From Peptoniphilaceae bacterium (lineage in GTDB: Bacteria; Bacillota; Clostridia; Tissierellales; Peptoniphilaceae): DNA of 64,000 nt. Where the stretch lies: the NCBI GenBank assembly GCA_902363535.1, contig CABJAE010000002.1:1-64000 (forward strand), in the 5' to 3' direction. Position numbers and translations under genes: made by a program. Of the stretch, positions 24,205 through 38,400 are shown one piece after another. Numbering within the stretch: position 1 is the stretch's first letter; each line of letters opens with the position of its first letter. The notes below the pieces were generated by a model that saw only the letters and a list, made by a program, of their open reading frames with translations, was not told the DNA's origin and ran no database searches.

Positions 24205-26343
24205 TTAGGCTTGTTCAGCGCTGCGTTTTCTCATGGCGATAAAAGCACCGCCCATTAATGCGAGACCGGCGACCATAAAGATCATCGTACCCATACCACC
24301 GGTTTGGGGAATGGTGACTTTCTTATTGATGACTTGTTTTGCGTCATTTTCTGCGCTGTCTGCTGCATACTTAATGTTAACGTCTTTCGTATTACCTTCA
24401 GCGACGGTAAATTCGACGTCATTGATCTTGGCATAGCCCTTGGGAGCTTCGATTTCTTCTAACTTGTAAGTGCCATATTCGATGCCTTCGATCATGAATT
24501 GACCCTTGGAGTTGGAGGACAGTTGAACGACGCCTGCAGCATTTTTGTCAGCTACCCATTCGTAACGAATGCCGGCAGTCTTGAATGCTTCGTTGTAGGT
24601 TTTTTGAGCTGCATCGATGTCTTTCTTTAATTGCGTTTCATCGGCACCTTCTTGACGTTCGTTGTAAGCCTTAACGGCGTCATTTAATGCTTTTTGAGCA
24701 GCTGCCAATTTTGCTTTTTCAGCTTCTACGGTGTCTACAGATTTAGCGGACAGGTATTTTTTTTCACCGTTTTTAACGACGAACTTGGCGCCTGCCAACA
24801 GTTCCGTAGCGACTTCCGTGGTCTTAACGAATTTCTTTCCACCGACGACAACTTCAGGTTCGGTCGGGTCCAGGGGCTTCGGATTGTCTTTGTCTTCGTT
24901 GTTGGTAATGGTTACCGTACCGGCTGCATCAGTTGTAGCATAAGCGGGGTTGTAACCGGCAACACGTTCGGAGATCTTCCAACCGGCTGCATCTTCGCCG
25001 AGGCCTTGGAATTCACCGTTAAAGGCTTTTTCGCCGACGACAAACTTAATGCCGTTGCCCAGGTCGATGGTTTTGTTGACGATCTTGTTATCGAGTGCGA
25101 CAGAGGCTACAGCTTTTCCATCTTTTTCTAAGGTGTAGACGAGTTTCAAACCATCGGTTTTAGCGCCTTCGCTAAAGTTCTTAACTACGTTTAATTTGCC
25201 TTCTTTCGGCGTAACGTCGTTCTTCTTAAGGTCTTCGCCTTTTTTGTGGCCGTATTCTAACGTAACGTTGTTCTTTTCCGGATTATCTACAACGGCGGTA
25301 CCGTTGACGGTAGCGGAATAGGTTAATTTAATGTTGACGTCTTTTGCTTCGGCACCGGTGGTGACGGCTTTAATCTTTGCTAAACCGGCGTCGGTCATTT
25401 GCAATCTGAAGCCGTTGTCATCTTGAGCCAAGATGTAGTCGCCATCTCCAAGGTTTACACCATTGTCAGCTTCAACTTTTACGTCTTTGTTGAAGGTCAA
25501 ACCGTTGGTCATAATATCGTTCCAGATCAAGCGTTCGTAGCTCGTATCTGCGTCGATCTTGGTAACGACTTCGTAAGGAATCTTCTTACCGACTTCGGCT
25601 TGTGCTTTTGCCTTATTCGCTTGGTAATTTTTAACATCGGCGCCGGCATTGATGTTACTGTCTTTGTCTTCAATCGCTTTTAAGCCATTTCCCTCTGCAA
25701 AGTTCTTGTCGATCTTCGGTTTTTCTTGGGTGTTCTTGGGGTAAACGTGTGCGTTTACTACGACGCCTTCCTCGTTAACCAAGGGAAGGGTAATTTCCAC
25801 GGGAACGGCTTTTTGACCGGCGATAACCATGCCGTCATCTGTTTTGTAAGTGGATTTTTCCTTGATTTCTTGAATCAGGAAGGAACCCTTTAATTTCGAG
25901 GTGTCGAAGACAATACCGTTGGCGCCGGTTTTGCCGCCGAAAGCTTCGTCGATATTCGTGGTGTAAACGAGGTTTTCGCCTTCGAATACGGGGGTCATCT
26001 TGCCGTCTACAATTTCACCTTTAATGTATTGGTCTTTGTCACCGGCTTTTTCCTTGCCGACTTCTTGCCAAGCAAAGTATACATTGGCTACTTCGCCGAC
26101 ATCGGCGCCAACGCTTTTAAGTGCTTGTAACGCTTTTAAATCTTGGCTACCGTTGTAGCCTTCTTCTTTAATTTTGTCCGAATCCCAAGCTTTTAATTTG
26201 TCCTTGGTCATCATTAATTTGTGCAATGTGACTGTCTTTGTTTCCTTTGCATCACTTGCTGCTAAGGCACCTAAGGGTGCGATAACGCCAAGTACCATCA
26301 CCAGTGCGAGGACCAGTGACCATATCGTATTCTTACGTTTCAT
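24205..26343 (-). CDS. Major pilin (isopeptide-forming fimbrial subunit)
   Basis: A 712-residue backbone pilin. The start is ATG 26343: an ATG six codons earlier overlaps the AAAAGGAGG ribosome site itself. The signal peptide ends near APLGALAASD. The fimbrial N-domain begins TVTLHKLMMTKDKLKAW. The pilin motif lysine is in VNAHVYPKNTQ, the lysine that sortase links to the next subunit. The C-terminal Cna-B domain has E-box YKLEEIEAPKGYAKI, followed by the anchor IPQTGG, a membrane segment and RKRSAEQA. An Ala/Lys/Glu-rich stretch (about 560-620, EAEKAKLAAAQKALNDAVK onward) interrupts the last Cna-B domain and looks helical or coiled-coil, unusual for a backbone pilin. It lies second in the pilus operon. 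Confidence 0.92.
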   Translation of the reverse strand: MKRKNTIWSLVLALVMVLGVIAPLGALAASDAKETKTVTLHKLMMTKDKLKAWDSDKIKEEGYNGSQDLKALQALKSVGADVGEVANVYFAWQEVGKEKAGDKDQYIKGEIVDGKMTPVFEGENLVYTTNIDEAFGGKTGANGIVFDTSKLKGSFLIQEIKEKSTYKTDDGMVIAGQKAVPVEITLPLVNEEGVVVNAHVYPKNTQEKPKIDKNFAEGNGLKAIEDKDSNINAGADVKNYQANKAKAQAEVGKKIPYEVVTKIDADTSYERLIWNDIMTNGLTFNKDVKVEADNGVNLGDGDYILAQDDNGFRLQMTDAGLAKIKAVTTGAEAKDVNIKLTYSATVNGTAVVDNPEKNNVTLEYGHKKGEDLKKNDVTPKEGKLNVVKNFSEGAKTDGLKLVYTLEKDGKAVASVALDNKIVNKTIDLGNGIKFVVGEKAFNGEFQGLGEDAAGWKISERVAGYNPAYATTDAAGTVTITNNEDKDNPKPLDPTEPEVVVGGKKFVKTTEVATELLAGAKFVVKNGEKKYLSAKSVDTVEAEKAKLAAAQKALNDAVKAYNERQEGADETQLKKDIDAAQKTYNEAFKTAGIRYEWVADKNAAGVVQLSSNSKGQFMIEGIEYGTYKLEEIEAPKGYAKINDVEFTVAEGNTKDVNIKYAADSAENDAKQVINKKVTIPQTGGMGTMIFMVAGLALMGGAFIAMRKRSAEQA

Positions 26344-26419
26344 TACATTCCTCCTTTTCATTCAATAACCTTCTATTTTAAATGCTGCCCAGGCGGCGCA
26401 CTTAAAACCATGTTCTCTA

Positions 26420-26434
26420 CGGGGATCCGCCCCG
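26420..26434. other. Small G+C-rich hairpin between giant adhesin and major pilin genes
   Basis: CGGGG-ATCCG-CCCCG lies in the 140-base gap and has no U-tract. It could protect or process the pilin mRNA. Nothing else is seen in this gap. Confidence 0.3.
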
Positions 26435-26483
26435 GCGCCTTATTCGATCTTCACGTACACACAATTTTTGTATCGAAGGGATT

Positions 26484-29400
26484 TTATGCCCAAGGAGCAC
26501 CACCTCCCTTCAGTTTGGCCGCCTTCTTGCGGCGGATGTATTCTTCCGCCGCAATGGCTGCCATAGCCGCACCGAGCAGTACGATCCATCTGTGAGGACC
26601 GAAACCACCGGTGAGGGGATAGAGGCCTTTGTAGTTCAGGATTTCCACATCTTGACTACCGTCACCGTATTGTAAGGTGAGTTCTTTGTCGCTAATGTCT
26701 TTCAGGTACTTGGCGAGGGCTTCTTGATAAGCCTCGTCGCTTTGTCCATCTACTCTTCGAGGATAGTATACCACGCTTTCCGGCAAGTCGTCGCGCTTCA
26801 TTTGATAACTCGACGTGTAGGTGCCGTCTTTGTCGGTGATTTCAAACCGCAGCTTGACTTCCGGCTCATCGGACTTCAGCGGCCCGAAGGTTCCTCGAAT
26901 GACCAAGGTGTCCGTGGACTTCAATTCCGCGGTTCCGCCGGCTTCGCCGCCAAGGGATCTGTAGATATTTAGAGCGAGTTGACCGTTTTCATCCACTTGC
27001 AAGAGGGTTTCCGTATCGATCAATGTTTCCTTGCCATCTTTGTCGATCCGTCGTGCCTGTACATTTCTGAAGGCGACTTTTTTCGTATCAAATAGGCAAT
27101 GGACCAACGAATTGATGTCGTAGGTGCGCTCCTCGTGGCCCGGATTGATAACCAGATAACTGTAGAAGGTATTGGTGTTTGTCGGGTTTTGTCTCGCAAA
27201 CATGAGGGAGCGATCTTTGTCGTTTCCTTCGGCGTTTTTCTTGACATTGCCTTCAAGACCCCGTTCCTTCACATGGAAGCGGTTGTCGATCAGCGTAAAT
27301 TCCTTCACGTAGCCTACGGGCTTGATATAGCCTTTCGGTGCGGTGATTTCTTTCAGGGCGTAGTGGCCGTTCTTCGAGAGATCCAACTTGATCTCGCCAT
27401 TTATATCGGCGGTGACGGTGAGCGTTTTTTTCGTTTCGCCATCCATGACTTGGTAAGGCTTGTATTGGTCAGCTTGTTTTTCCTTGTAATGGACTTCGAA
27501 TTCTGCAGCAGGCAGGATGTCTTTCGTGTTCCCGTCGATCTTCTTGAACAGAATGGGCTTGTGGTTCACCACACTCAAGGGCGTCGTGTCCGTTAATTCC
27601 ACATAGACGTCTTGTCCGTTTTGGTCCTTGGTCTTGCGGAAAATTTTGCCGGTTTTTTCACTGACCTTGAATTCCACGACGGGTTCCGTCGTCGGCGAGT
27701 AGCCATTCGGCGCTTTGGTTTCCACGATTTGGTATTCCCCGGGTTTCAAGGCATCAAAGGTGACGATACCGTCTTTTTCCTTCTTAGTTATTTTCGAAAC
27801 ACCGATGCCCTTAAAGATTTCTTCGCCCGGATTCTTTCTGAGGAGCGAGAATTCCGCGCCTTCCAGCGGATTTCCGTCGGGATCGACTTTCTTCACACTG
27901 ATTTGGTTGGTGGGGTTGGTGGCCTTGATCGTAAGCTTGGCCTTGGCGGTGTTTTCATTATTGAATACATACACCACGTCTTGGCGACTGGCCCAAATCG
28001 ATTCGGGACCTTCATAGTTTTGGAAGAGCTTCGCGTCGGATTCGTAGGATTGCAAGGTCTTCTTTACATTTTCCCAATTGTAGACCGTGCCGGTTACCTT
28101 AATGATGGCCGACGTATTCGGATCCATGGCGGGAATGCTCAATCCCGCCGGAGCGTCGGGCGTTACCAGATAGCCTTCGTAGGACCTGCCGCCCCAATTG
28201 GTTAAGTTTTGGCTCGTTTCATCGACACCGAAGGATACGGGCATGTCTTGTGCCAGATAAGCGTCGCTATTGTCATCAAGAACGTATGCCGTCTCCTTCA
28301 GATTTAGCACCGGAACATTGGGCGTGTAGCGGAATTCGGCCGGCAGAACATTCTTTTTATAGCGATTCAAATAGAAGTACTGAACGAATTCGCCGGTGTC
28401 TTGATTGAATTTCACAATCTTCGACGCCATGTTCAGATAATCCTGCTTTGAAAAGTACCTACGGTAGTAATTGTCGTACCATGTATAGGTATAGTTCGCT
28501 TCGCCGGTGATGAACGTGTAATCCACGTCGACTGTTTCCGTTTCTTCAAGCGGTTCGCGTAGGCCGATGCCGACCTTTTGCTCGCCTGAATCTTTTACTT
28601 TATCGATATTGATAAAGGCGGCGAGGCGATTGGAAAAGTCTTTCAATTCGTATTGATTGGCGTACTTCGTAAAGGTATAGGTGACGGTACCTGCGTCCTT
28701 GTCGTAATCGGCCTTGGCGATGGTCCCGACGCCGTCGGCAAAGATATCCAATTCCTTAACGTCGTTGGTGTCGGTGCCCTTCAAGTCGATGTTGTTCGAA
28801 AGTTTCAAGACGAAGTAGTCGCCCGGTTGAACGACATATCCCTCTTTCAATTTGTACTCGTTGGCAAATTCCATGCAGGCGCCGTAGTGGGGACGGATCG
28901 TCATGCCAGTGGAATCGTCGTCTTTTTGCGGACGTTGAATACTCATCGTCGACGACGTGAGGGTAATCTTGTCTGTAATATTCTGATTTCGAGGCGTATT
29001 GTCTTCGGCGTAGGGGTCGAGGCCCTTGCCGCCGACGGTGAAGTGCCATACCTGGCCATTGTTAATGTGGCCGGGGTGAGGATCGATTTCTTCCAGCTTG
29101 TAGTTACCGATAATTAAATCTTTAAAGACTAACTTGCCGTCTTCGCCGACGGTGCTGGTGTAGACGCCGTCTTCCTTGCCTTCTTCCGCTTGTTTGGCGG
29201 AAAGGCGGGTCAGCTTAAATTTTGCGCCAATGGTCAAGTCGCCGTGTTGGTCTTTTTTGCCCGGAAGCGGATTGCCATTTCCATCGAACTTTTCAATGGT
29301 GACTTCGCCTTTGCCGGGAACTTCGTTGACGATTTTCCCCATGTTCTTTGCCGTACCGGAGGTTACGAAGTCGATCAAGGGTGCACCACCTTGGGGTAAA

Positions 29401-32400
29401 GGCTTGTTATTTCCATCGAGATATTGGTATATCCCTTTCGATCCGTTTCCGTATTCCATGGTAATATAACCGCCGGCGGGAATCACTTTTTCTACGCCTG
29501 TCTTGTCATCGGTTACCTTAATATCGTCTTTCGAGTAGGCCACCGTAAAGTACAGGAGCGGCTCTTCAATGGTGGTGTAACCCTTCGGCGCTTGCACTTC
29601 TCTCAAGCGGTAGCGGCCGGGTTTCAGGTTTCTGAAACCGAAGTAGCCGTTAAATGCCGACGATACATAAGAGCCTTCCACATCTTCCCAGCCGTAGCCG
29701 ACCAGTTGTTCCAGTTTAAAGACGGCGCCTTCCAGACGACGCTCCGTTACTTCTTCACCGGTGATCTCCCAGTTGGGATTGTCGCGCCCGTGCTTTGAGA
29801 AGGTGATGTTGTAGGCTTGTTCATCGTTTTCTAAGATCAAGCCTTCCTTGGGGATTTCTTCCGATTTGCCCGAGGTGTAGAGCGGCGAAAGGTTCATGGT
29901 GGTGGTTACCTTATTAATTAAATTGCCGTTGGTGACGTAACCGCTCTTGTAATAGACGCCTTTATAGGTGTATTCCTTGCTGATCCCGTTGGGGTACTTT
30001 TGATCCGGCGTCGATTTCGCATTCCCTACTTCGTTCCCATTCGGCCCGAATACGGAGTCGAGGGCGACGTTCCCTTTTTGATAGGAGCCGCCGACCAGGT
30101 TTTCGTAGTTGATCTTGCCGCTGTTGCGATCTCTGGATACGGCTTGCATGAAGTTGCGTTCCGTGTAGAACTCGATGTCCAATTGAATATTGGCATCGTG
30201 TTCCTTGATGATGTTGTCGTCGTAATAACCTTCCACGTCGATAAAGTAGACGCCTTTGTTCAGGTTGATTTGGTCTTCGTCAAAGCCCCAGTCGAAGGGA
30301 CGCCAACGGGCCGTGTTCACCATGTAAACATTCGGTCTGGACAAGTCGTAGATCGACATGATCTGTTGCATGTCCTTGCTTCCTGAGTTGAGATTCAAGC
30401 CGGTGATGTCGGTGATCTCGTAGGTGGAGCGGTAGGCCGTTTTTACCCCTTGCTTGGTCGTCTTGGGCGGCTCGCCGGGCGTGTCGATTTCTTCCCGCTT
30501 CACGACGGGTTTGATTTGTACATTGACTTTTCCATCGCCCTTGTAGTCGCGGGTATCGATGAAAATCCGTTGAACATAGGTCTTGCCTTCCGTATTGATG
30601 AAGGTGGTGCGGGCAGCGTATCTAATGCCCGAATCCAATTCCTTGAGGGGCTGAATCTTCGCCCGTTCTTCCTTATCGATGTACGTGTTGGTCGTTTCTT
30701 CCGGTCCGGTGTAATTGGCCACCAGGCGACCGTTGACTTCTTTCACTTCGATCTTCCAAGGTGCCGATTGTTTTTGGTAGCCGATGGGCGCTTTCGTTTC
30801 TTCCAAGAGGTAGTGGCCCACCTCGAGGCGCAGGGGCTCGCCTGTTGCTTTATCCACAAAGACGATGGAACCGTCGTTTTCATTGGATTTCGCCGTGTAG
30901 GTGCCGAAGGTTTCTTCCGGATTTTCGTAATTCGCGTCGGTCTTCTTTAAGGTGAATTCCGCATCGGGCAAAGATTCGCCGAGGCGGCTCTTCTTAAAGA
31001 GCTTAAGTTCCAAACCGACTTGCTCGTTGGTGATTTGTGCAAATTCGCCTTCTTTGATTTCCGTGCCTTCATCTCCCGGTGTGGGAGGCTCTTCGGTTTT
31101 CTTGAAGGTGGCGGAAATGCTTACATTTGCCGCCGGCATCTTGAAGCTATTGTTCGTAACCTCAACGGCTTGGCCATTTGCGGTGACGCTGAGTTTGTCG
31201 AGTTTATAGCCTTCGCTCGGCGTAATGGTTAGGTTAACCGTCTCGCCTGCCGCCGCGGAACCCTTGTCTGTCGATACGGTGCCGTTTTCCATGGGCGCGA
31301 TGCCGATGTTGTACTTCGTCGGCGGTTTCTGCCTAAAGGTGGCCCGCACGGTGACATTGGACGCCGGCATAGTAAAGGTCTTGGCCTGCATGTCGACGGC
31401 AACGGGTTTGCCCGCGTCGTCGGTGACGGTCAATTGATCCAATTCGTAGTCGCGATCGGCGTTGATGATGAGGCCGACTTTTGTGCCTTCTGTCGCCTGA
31501 GTGGCGTTCGCCGTTACGGAGCCGTGGCCGCCGCTTTGCGTCGCAATGGTGTATTCCTTCGGCACTTCTCTAAATTCTGCCGTCACGTTAACATCGCTCG
31601 CAGGCATGATGAATTGATTGTTATTATTTACGTTAACAGTTTTCCCATTGGCGGTGACGTTGAATCGAACAAATTCCCAGCCCTTTGCGGGATTCGCGCT
31701 GAGGGTCACGAGGGTATTTTCTTCCGCTTCCATGGTATCTGCCGAAATCGTGCCGCCTTGTTGCGGCTGATTGACGATTACCTTGTGCTTGATCGCTTGT
31801 TGGTTAATGCACCCTTCATTGGGATAGGACTCGGCGAGCCAACCTTTATAGTTATTTTTCTCATATATGGTTGCCGCGTCGTTGGACGTGTAGTTCGAGC
31901 CGAGGCCGATGGGCAAGCCATCCGTGTATTGCGTGTCGACTACCACTAAAATCCATCCTTTGAAGGTGGCGGGAATAGTAGCTTTCAGGCGGAATTTATT
32001 GCCCGTGTCCTGATTGCTGATTTTGCTCCACGTCACGCGCCTGGTAATGTCGGTCATTGTGTCGAGATTTGCGACGGTACTGTCGATGGATCCGTTTGTC
32101 ACTTGATAGACCTTGACGTTCGTCAGCGTCGGCCGCGCCGTGGTGACGTCAAAGGCGTCGTCCCACGAGTGGATTTGAATGACCCGCGGTTTCGCGCCAA
32201 TGGAGGGTTCGCCGTAAATAAAGGCTTGTTTGAAGCGATTGTCCTCTTTGTTGATCTCGAGGATCTTCGTGTCCATGGGCGCTTCGTTTTTCGGGTCTTC
32301 TCTGCGCACTTTCCCTACGGACCGCGCGGGATCCACTTTTTCCCATACACCAGCTCCCACAGGGTTCGGGACGTTTTCTTCGCCCAGTTCCAGCCCGCTG

Positions 32401-35400
32401 TTTTCACCGAAGGTGGTAAGGAAATTATCCAGCTGCTTGGTACGGCTGATTTGATCGTTCAGCGGTGCGGATGCTTGCGCTGCGTCGGCATTCTTGTTTT
32501 CCGCCTCGGCATCGCCGGCATTCGCCGCGTCTTTCGCTTCGGCCGTTGTGATCGGCGCTTCCGTTTCTGCGCTTTCTTTCGCTTCGGCCGATGCAATCGG
32601 CGCTTCGGGCATGCCGAAGGCCTTATCCAGTTTATTTAAGCGATTCAGGGCGCTGATGCGGTTAGCGGCGGTTTCAAAACCGTCGACGCTGCGCACGTTG
32701 TTGGTATTGGCGGCGTTGTTGTCTTTAATAAACACCTTGCCGTCTGCTTTCACGGTGACGGTCCAATCGGTCTTCACGTTTTCGTAACCGGGGGCCGCTT
32801 CGAATTCTTCGAGCTTGTATTTGCCCGGTACCAATCCGCTAAACTCGATGGTGCCGTCTTTTTTGGTGGTCATGTAGCGCTCGTCTTCTAAAGGTTCCGG
32901 CCCGATCAATCGGAAGACCGCGCCTTCGATGACTTCGCCCGGGTCGTTTTCTTTTACTTTTTTCAGTTTAAAGCCGTAGCGCTTCAGGTCGTTTGAAATA
33001 TCCAAAGAGTCGTCGGCAATGTAGGAGCCGATAATATCTTTTCCTTCGCCGCCGGCCACAGTGGCATCGCCGACCGGAATGTTGGTGACGCTTTCGTAGT
33101 AGTCGCTCTTCCAGTAGGTCGTGCCCCTGTAGGTCAGATCCATGCCCGTACCGACGCCGCCGTTTTCGTCTTTATAGGGGATTTTTACATCCACGACGAT
33201 GGGCGTATTCGTGGCGGGCAGGTCGATCTGCATACGGTCCGGTTCGCCGGGATAATCCGACTTGCGGGGGTTGAGCGTGCTCGTAATGTCGGTAATGTCG
33301 TAGCCCGCCAAGCGGATGTCTTCCACATTTGCATCGGTGATCGCTCTATCCAGTTTAAAGGCTTTGACAACTTCCCCGCCTTCGTACCAATTCATGTTTG
33401 GATAGTAGGGTTTTTCACGGTGAATTTTCGCCGTGGACGCAGGAATCGATGCGCCTTCGGGGTTTATGATGTAGCGCTGAATGACGTACTTTTCATCTTT
33501 ATTGATGGCGACGATCCGCGTCCCCAGTTTATAGGGATCGCTATGGCCGTCGGCATAACCGGATAGACGGTTGTCGTAAAGGTTCCAGCCATTGATGGGC
33601 CGATCCTTGACATTGACCCAATGGGTTCCCGGATCCGCCAAAATGGATTTAATTTCTTGTTGCGTGCCGGGCTCGACGTAATTGTAGATCTTGACGCTAT
33701 CGCCTTTTACGACGACAACCCATTTTTGATCCAGCTTATTGTAGCCGTTGGGCGCAGCGATCTCTTCTAAGACGTAGGTGCCGTCGGCCAAGGGATCCCT
33801 GAATTCCACGACGCCCGATCCGTTGGAGGTAGCTTCTTGGACTTCTCCGGGGGTCTTGCCATAGGGCGTGATTTTGAACTTCGCGCCGGCCAAGGGCTTG
33901 CCTTCGTTGTCTTTTTTGTAGACGCGGAATTTCTTGCCCACGGGATTGTTGGTGACCTCGAGGGTGATGTCGTTTCCGACGATGGGTCGGTCGGCTCCAC
34001 CTACGCCCAGTTCGATAATCGTCACTTTACCATTTAAGTCCACGGACACTTGCCACGTCGTGCTGGAAGAGGTGTAGCCTTCAGGGGCTTTCACTTCTTT
34101 CAGTTCGTAGTTGCCGGGGGCGATGTTATTAAAACTTAAGATGCCGTCGCCGCCGCTTTGGCGTCGATACACTTTGCCCTTGGCATCGGTGAGTTCAAAG
34201 ATTGCGCCGGGCAATTTTGTATTGCGGTCCAGGCGGCTCACTTTGAGAACATTAAAATTCCCGGGGGTGTAGCGTCTGTTAATCAGCTTGGCTCTTTGTA
34301 CGGTGTAGGTGGGGATTTCTTGGCCGGTTTGATCGCCCAAGGCTTCCCCGGCTCTGGCTTTGTTGGCAAAGCCGGATTCCAGTCTCGTGCCGTTGCCCAT
34401 GTAGAAGACGCGCCACAAGTTTTTCCACGCGTTTTCGTCGGTGATTTTAAAAGTTTGCTTGATGACGTAGCCTTCTTTTTGCGGGGAGATGCTCGGCATC
34501 TTGATGGTGAGCGGCTTTGTCGCCTTGATCTGTGCCCGATTCATTTGTATTTTGCTCGGATCGTAGTTCAGGGTGAAGCCGTGGGACGAATCGCGCACCA
34601 CGGAATCCGGGTTGATGGTGCGATTGTAGACCTCTTGATACGTGAACGGGTCTTGTTCCGGACGCACCCCGAAGGACAGGGGCATGTTGTAGTTGACCTT
34701 CTTATCAAAGGTGGTGTTTCCGCCCGGATCTCTAATCACATCCATATCGGGCAGGGTGCGATAGATCTTCACGCTGTTTAATTTAAAGGCCGGTTCGTAG
34801 CCCTTGGCATACCAGTTGACGATGTTGGCATTGCCGCCGTATTCCGTGGATGCCCAGCTGAAGCCCAAGGTGTAGCTTCCGCCGCTATAGTCGCCCATGG
34901 GATTGTAGTAAGCGATGACGTCGACGTAGCGATCGTCGCCTTTTTTGTAGACGTCGCCGAAGTAGTAGGATTGACTGACCGGGCTGCCCTTGCCTTGGTC
35001 GTATTGTTCGTAGTCGGCCCGGACGGAGATCGTCTCCGTTTGGCCGGCGCCCGGTTTATCTTCCGTTCCCGGGATGCGTTGAACGCCCGTGGTTCCGGGA
35101 GCTACCACGGTGGTGAATTCGTAGACGCCGTCGTTTTGGGCAAAGTATTTATTGGGAATGATCCCAACGATGTCGATGCTTCCCGTGAAGACCCCGTTCG
35201 TTCCGTTTTTGTTAAAGACGTAGGTGAGGCGGTTGGTTTGGAAATCCATGTAGGGATCCGCGATGACGACCCCATTCTCATTCTTAATGCTCGGTATTTC
35301 CTTCACGTATTGGGTGAAGTCCAAGTTCGGATCGAATTGAATGACGAAGCGCGTGCCCGCCGTGGTATTGCTGAGCTCGATGTCCGCATGGTAATCCAAA

Positions 35401-38400
35401 CTTTCGTAGCGATAGGCTTCCCAAACATTGGGGCGTACCCCGATGGCGCCGTCACCTTCTTTGATTCGCATGTGTTGGAAAACTTTGGTTACCTTACCGG
35501 CTTCCTGCGATTGCCCTGCATCTTCGTTTTCGATGATGTAGTCATGACCGGGAACGGGCGTGCCGTTGCCGTCTTTGAAACGGGCCTTGTAGGTGACTTG
35601 CCCACCTTCGGTTACGGTGACGTCGAATACGACGCCGTTGGACAGGTAGCCGTCGGGGGCGATGGTTTCTTCCACCACGTATTTGCCCGGAGGCAATTGG
35701 CTGAAGTTAACGAGCCCCTTTTCATCGCTTCGCTTGCTGGCGATGATTTTGTTGTTTTCGTCTTTAATGACGAAGGTGGCGCCGGGCAAGACTTCCTTTT
35801 CGGGATCCACTTTCGTAATGGATACGTCTTGTTTCGGGAAGCTTTCGTTGGTTATGGTGAGGATGGCATCGGCGTCGCCTTTGCCTTGTCGGGTGAGCAC
35901 CACGTCTTTTTGAATCTTGGCATTCCCCGCCGTGTCTTGGTCGGTCAACCAATCGTAGGACAGGTTCGCCGTGTCCTTGTCGCCCACGTGGGCTTTTACT
36001 TTAATAAGGAAGCCTTGGTCGTTGTTAAACCGTTGTTTGGGGAAGAAAAGTTGATACCCGGTTTTGTTGGTGTACGGGTCGGTTATATTGGACGCGCCGG
36101 TAATGCGATCGTTATGCCAAGCATTGATGACGTTCGATCCGAGTTTCCCAATTTCCTTTTCCACCTCTTGATTTTCCATGGCGGTACGGACGCGATTTCT
36201 TGTGTCTTTTAAAACTTCGTAGGCCGTGACGTCGGTGACATCGACGCCGGGGATGCTGATGTTCAACCGCGTATCGCGATCGGTACTGCCTTCATAGGTG
36301 TTTTTTCTCGGCTTCAGGAATAGATAGAATTCGACGTCGCCGTTGTCGTCGATCTTGCCGTAGTGCATGGCGTTCATGTAGTCGGGCCAGTTCGGGTAGG
36401 CATTGTGTTCTACTAATTGGGTCTTTGCCGCTTGTCCCGAAATGGTAACATTTTTACCGGAGACGGTAATTTCGCCGTCTCTTGAAATGGTGATGGTTTT
36501 GGTGTCTTGGTCCAGTTTGTAACCTGTCGGCGCCTTTTGTTCCACTAAGGTGTAGGTGCCGGGGCGGACGTTGGCGAAGGTGGCCTTCCCGTTGGCGTCG
36601 GTTTCAATTTCTTTGGCTTCATAGCCTCCGCCTTGCAAACGGTAGCGCGCGCCGGAAAGAGTCTTGGTCGTGTCGCCTTCATCCACTTTCAGAACGGTGA
36701 AGGTGGCGGGTTTTTCTTCCGTCACGTCGTTGGCCTCGCCGTGAATGTAGTGGACTTTTTTGGTGGTGTCGTAGTAGTTGAAAACTTCGTAGAACTTATA
36801 GTCGGTACGGCCGACCGTCACTTTCTCAGGATCGAAGGTTTGGACGATTTTGTGCCCTCTCGGCACGGCGGTGCCGTCATCTTCGATCTTCCAGTATTTG
36901 ACGCCGGGCACGGTGACTTTCCGAATCCGCTTGCCCGCTTCGCCTTCGCCGACGGTCCATTCACCCAGGCTTTCGCCTTGGGCGTCTCGCACGTCAAAGG
37001 TTTGTGCCGGCATGTTGACGCCGGCGGGAAGCGTCCAATCCTGCTCAATATACATATCTTGGCATTGGGAAATGGTGACGCCGGAGAGGCTGTAGTCTTC
37101 ACCGGCTTCCGGTTTCTTCAGATCGGTGGTGACTTCGTAGACGGCGATGGTGCCGACGCTTTGTTCACCGGCGGGATCCGTTTCCTTTGTGGGAAGATTG
37201 CCTGTGCCGTGTTCGCTTTGATCCTCGACCATTTGCCCTGTTTCGGGATCCAATTTATAGGATGCGGCTTTTGCCGTGGCCACGTCTTGGTTGCCTTTTA
37301 AGGATCTCGTTTCGAGGGGCAGACCCGAGTTGCCTTCATCGCCGGTGGAGACGGCGTCGGTGATGGTCCACTTGGCTTGATCCGCGTTGGCGAATTCGCC
37401 CAGAATGGTGGTGCGGTTGTTCATGCCCACGCGGGAAGGGGTGGCTTCGCGGATGGCTTCTTGGCTATAGCCTTGGGGAAGGACGAGGCGCACGGCGCCT
37501 ACTTTTTTTCTGTCCTTCAAAGCCATGGAGAGATCGAGCATGTAGGAGGCTTGATCGTTTTTAACGGGAGTGTAGAAAGTGTAGTACAGGTCTTTTGCAG
37601 ATTCGCTCAAGGTATGGTGTTTGGAATCCACGATGCCGAGGTGACCGTTAATGGGGTTCGGAGTAATGTCCGCATCGGCGGCTTTGCTATTCACCTGAAT
37701 GTCTTCGAAGGCGCCGAGGCCGGATCCCTTCACGGCGGTGAAGTTGGCAGAGTAGCCGAGGGTCGTCAAGTCTACCGTAGAGGAGACGCGTACGTTCCAG
37801 CGAATGCCTGCTATCTTTCCGCCTTGAACCACGGGATCGCCGAAGGCATCGATGTTCACTTTATAGTCTTTGCCTTGATCCAGCACTTGAACCACGTCGT
37901 CGCGACCCGGTTCCAGAATGGTGGAGAGCATATTGCCGTTGGAATCCACGACCACGGGAAGAAGCTTTTTGGGCTTCACCACGCCGAGGCCGGAGATGCT
38001 ATTGACTACAGTGAATGTTTTTTCACCGGCATCGATGTTCTTCGTATTGTAATCCACTTCCACTTGAATGGGCACTTGGATATTTTCGGTGATGTCTTCT
38101 GCTATTTTGTAAGTAATGGTGTTGGCAGTTGAGTTATAGACCGGCTTTTCGGTAATGGCCTTGTCATTGTAGGTGATGCGCTTTAAAGACTCAGGATCGT
38201 TTACCGTGAGCTTGTCATCTAAATGAATGACGAAGTATTGGCCTTTGCGAATGGGTCCTTGTACCGTGGAGGTATCGAAGCGGGTAAGGATGGTAAACTT
38301 TTTGTCTTTGATGCCACCTTGGGGCGATTTGGCGCGGGCCAATTCTTTTTCTTTCGAAAATTCCAAGGCCTTTTCTTGGCGATCGGCTTCGTTTTGGGTC

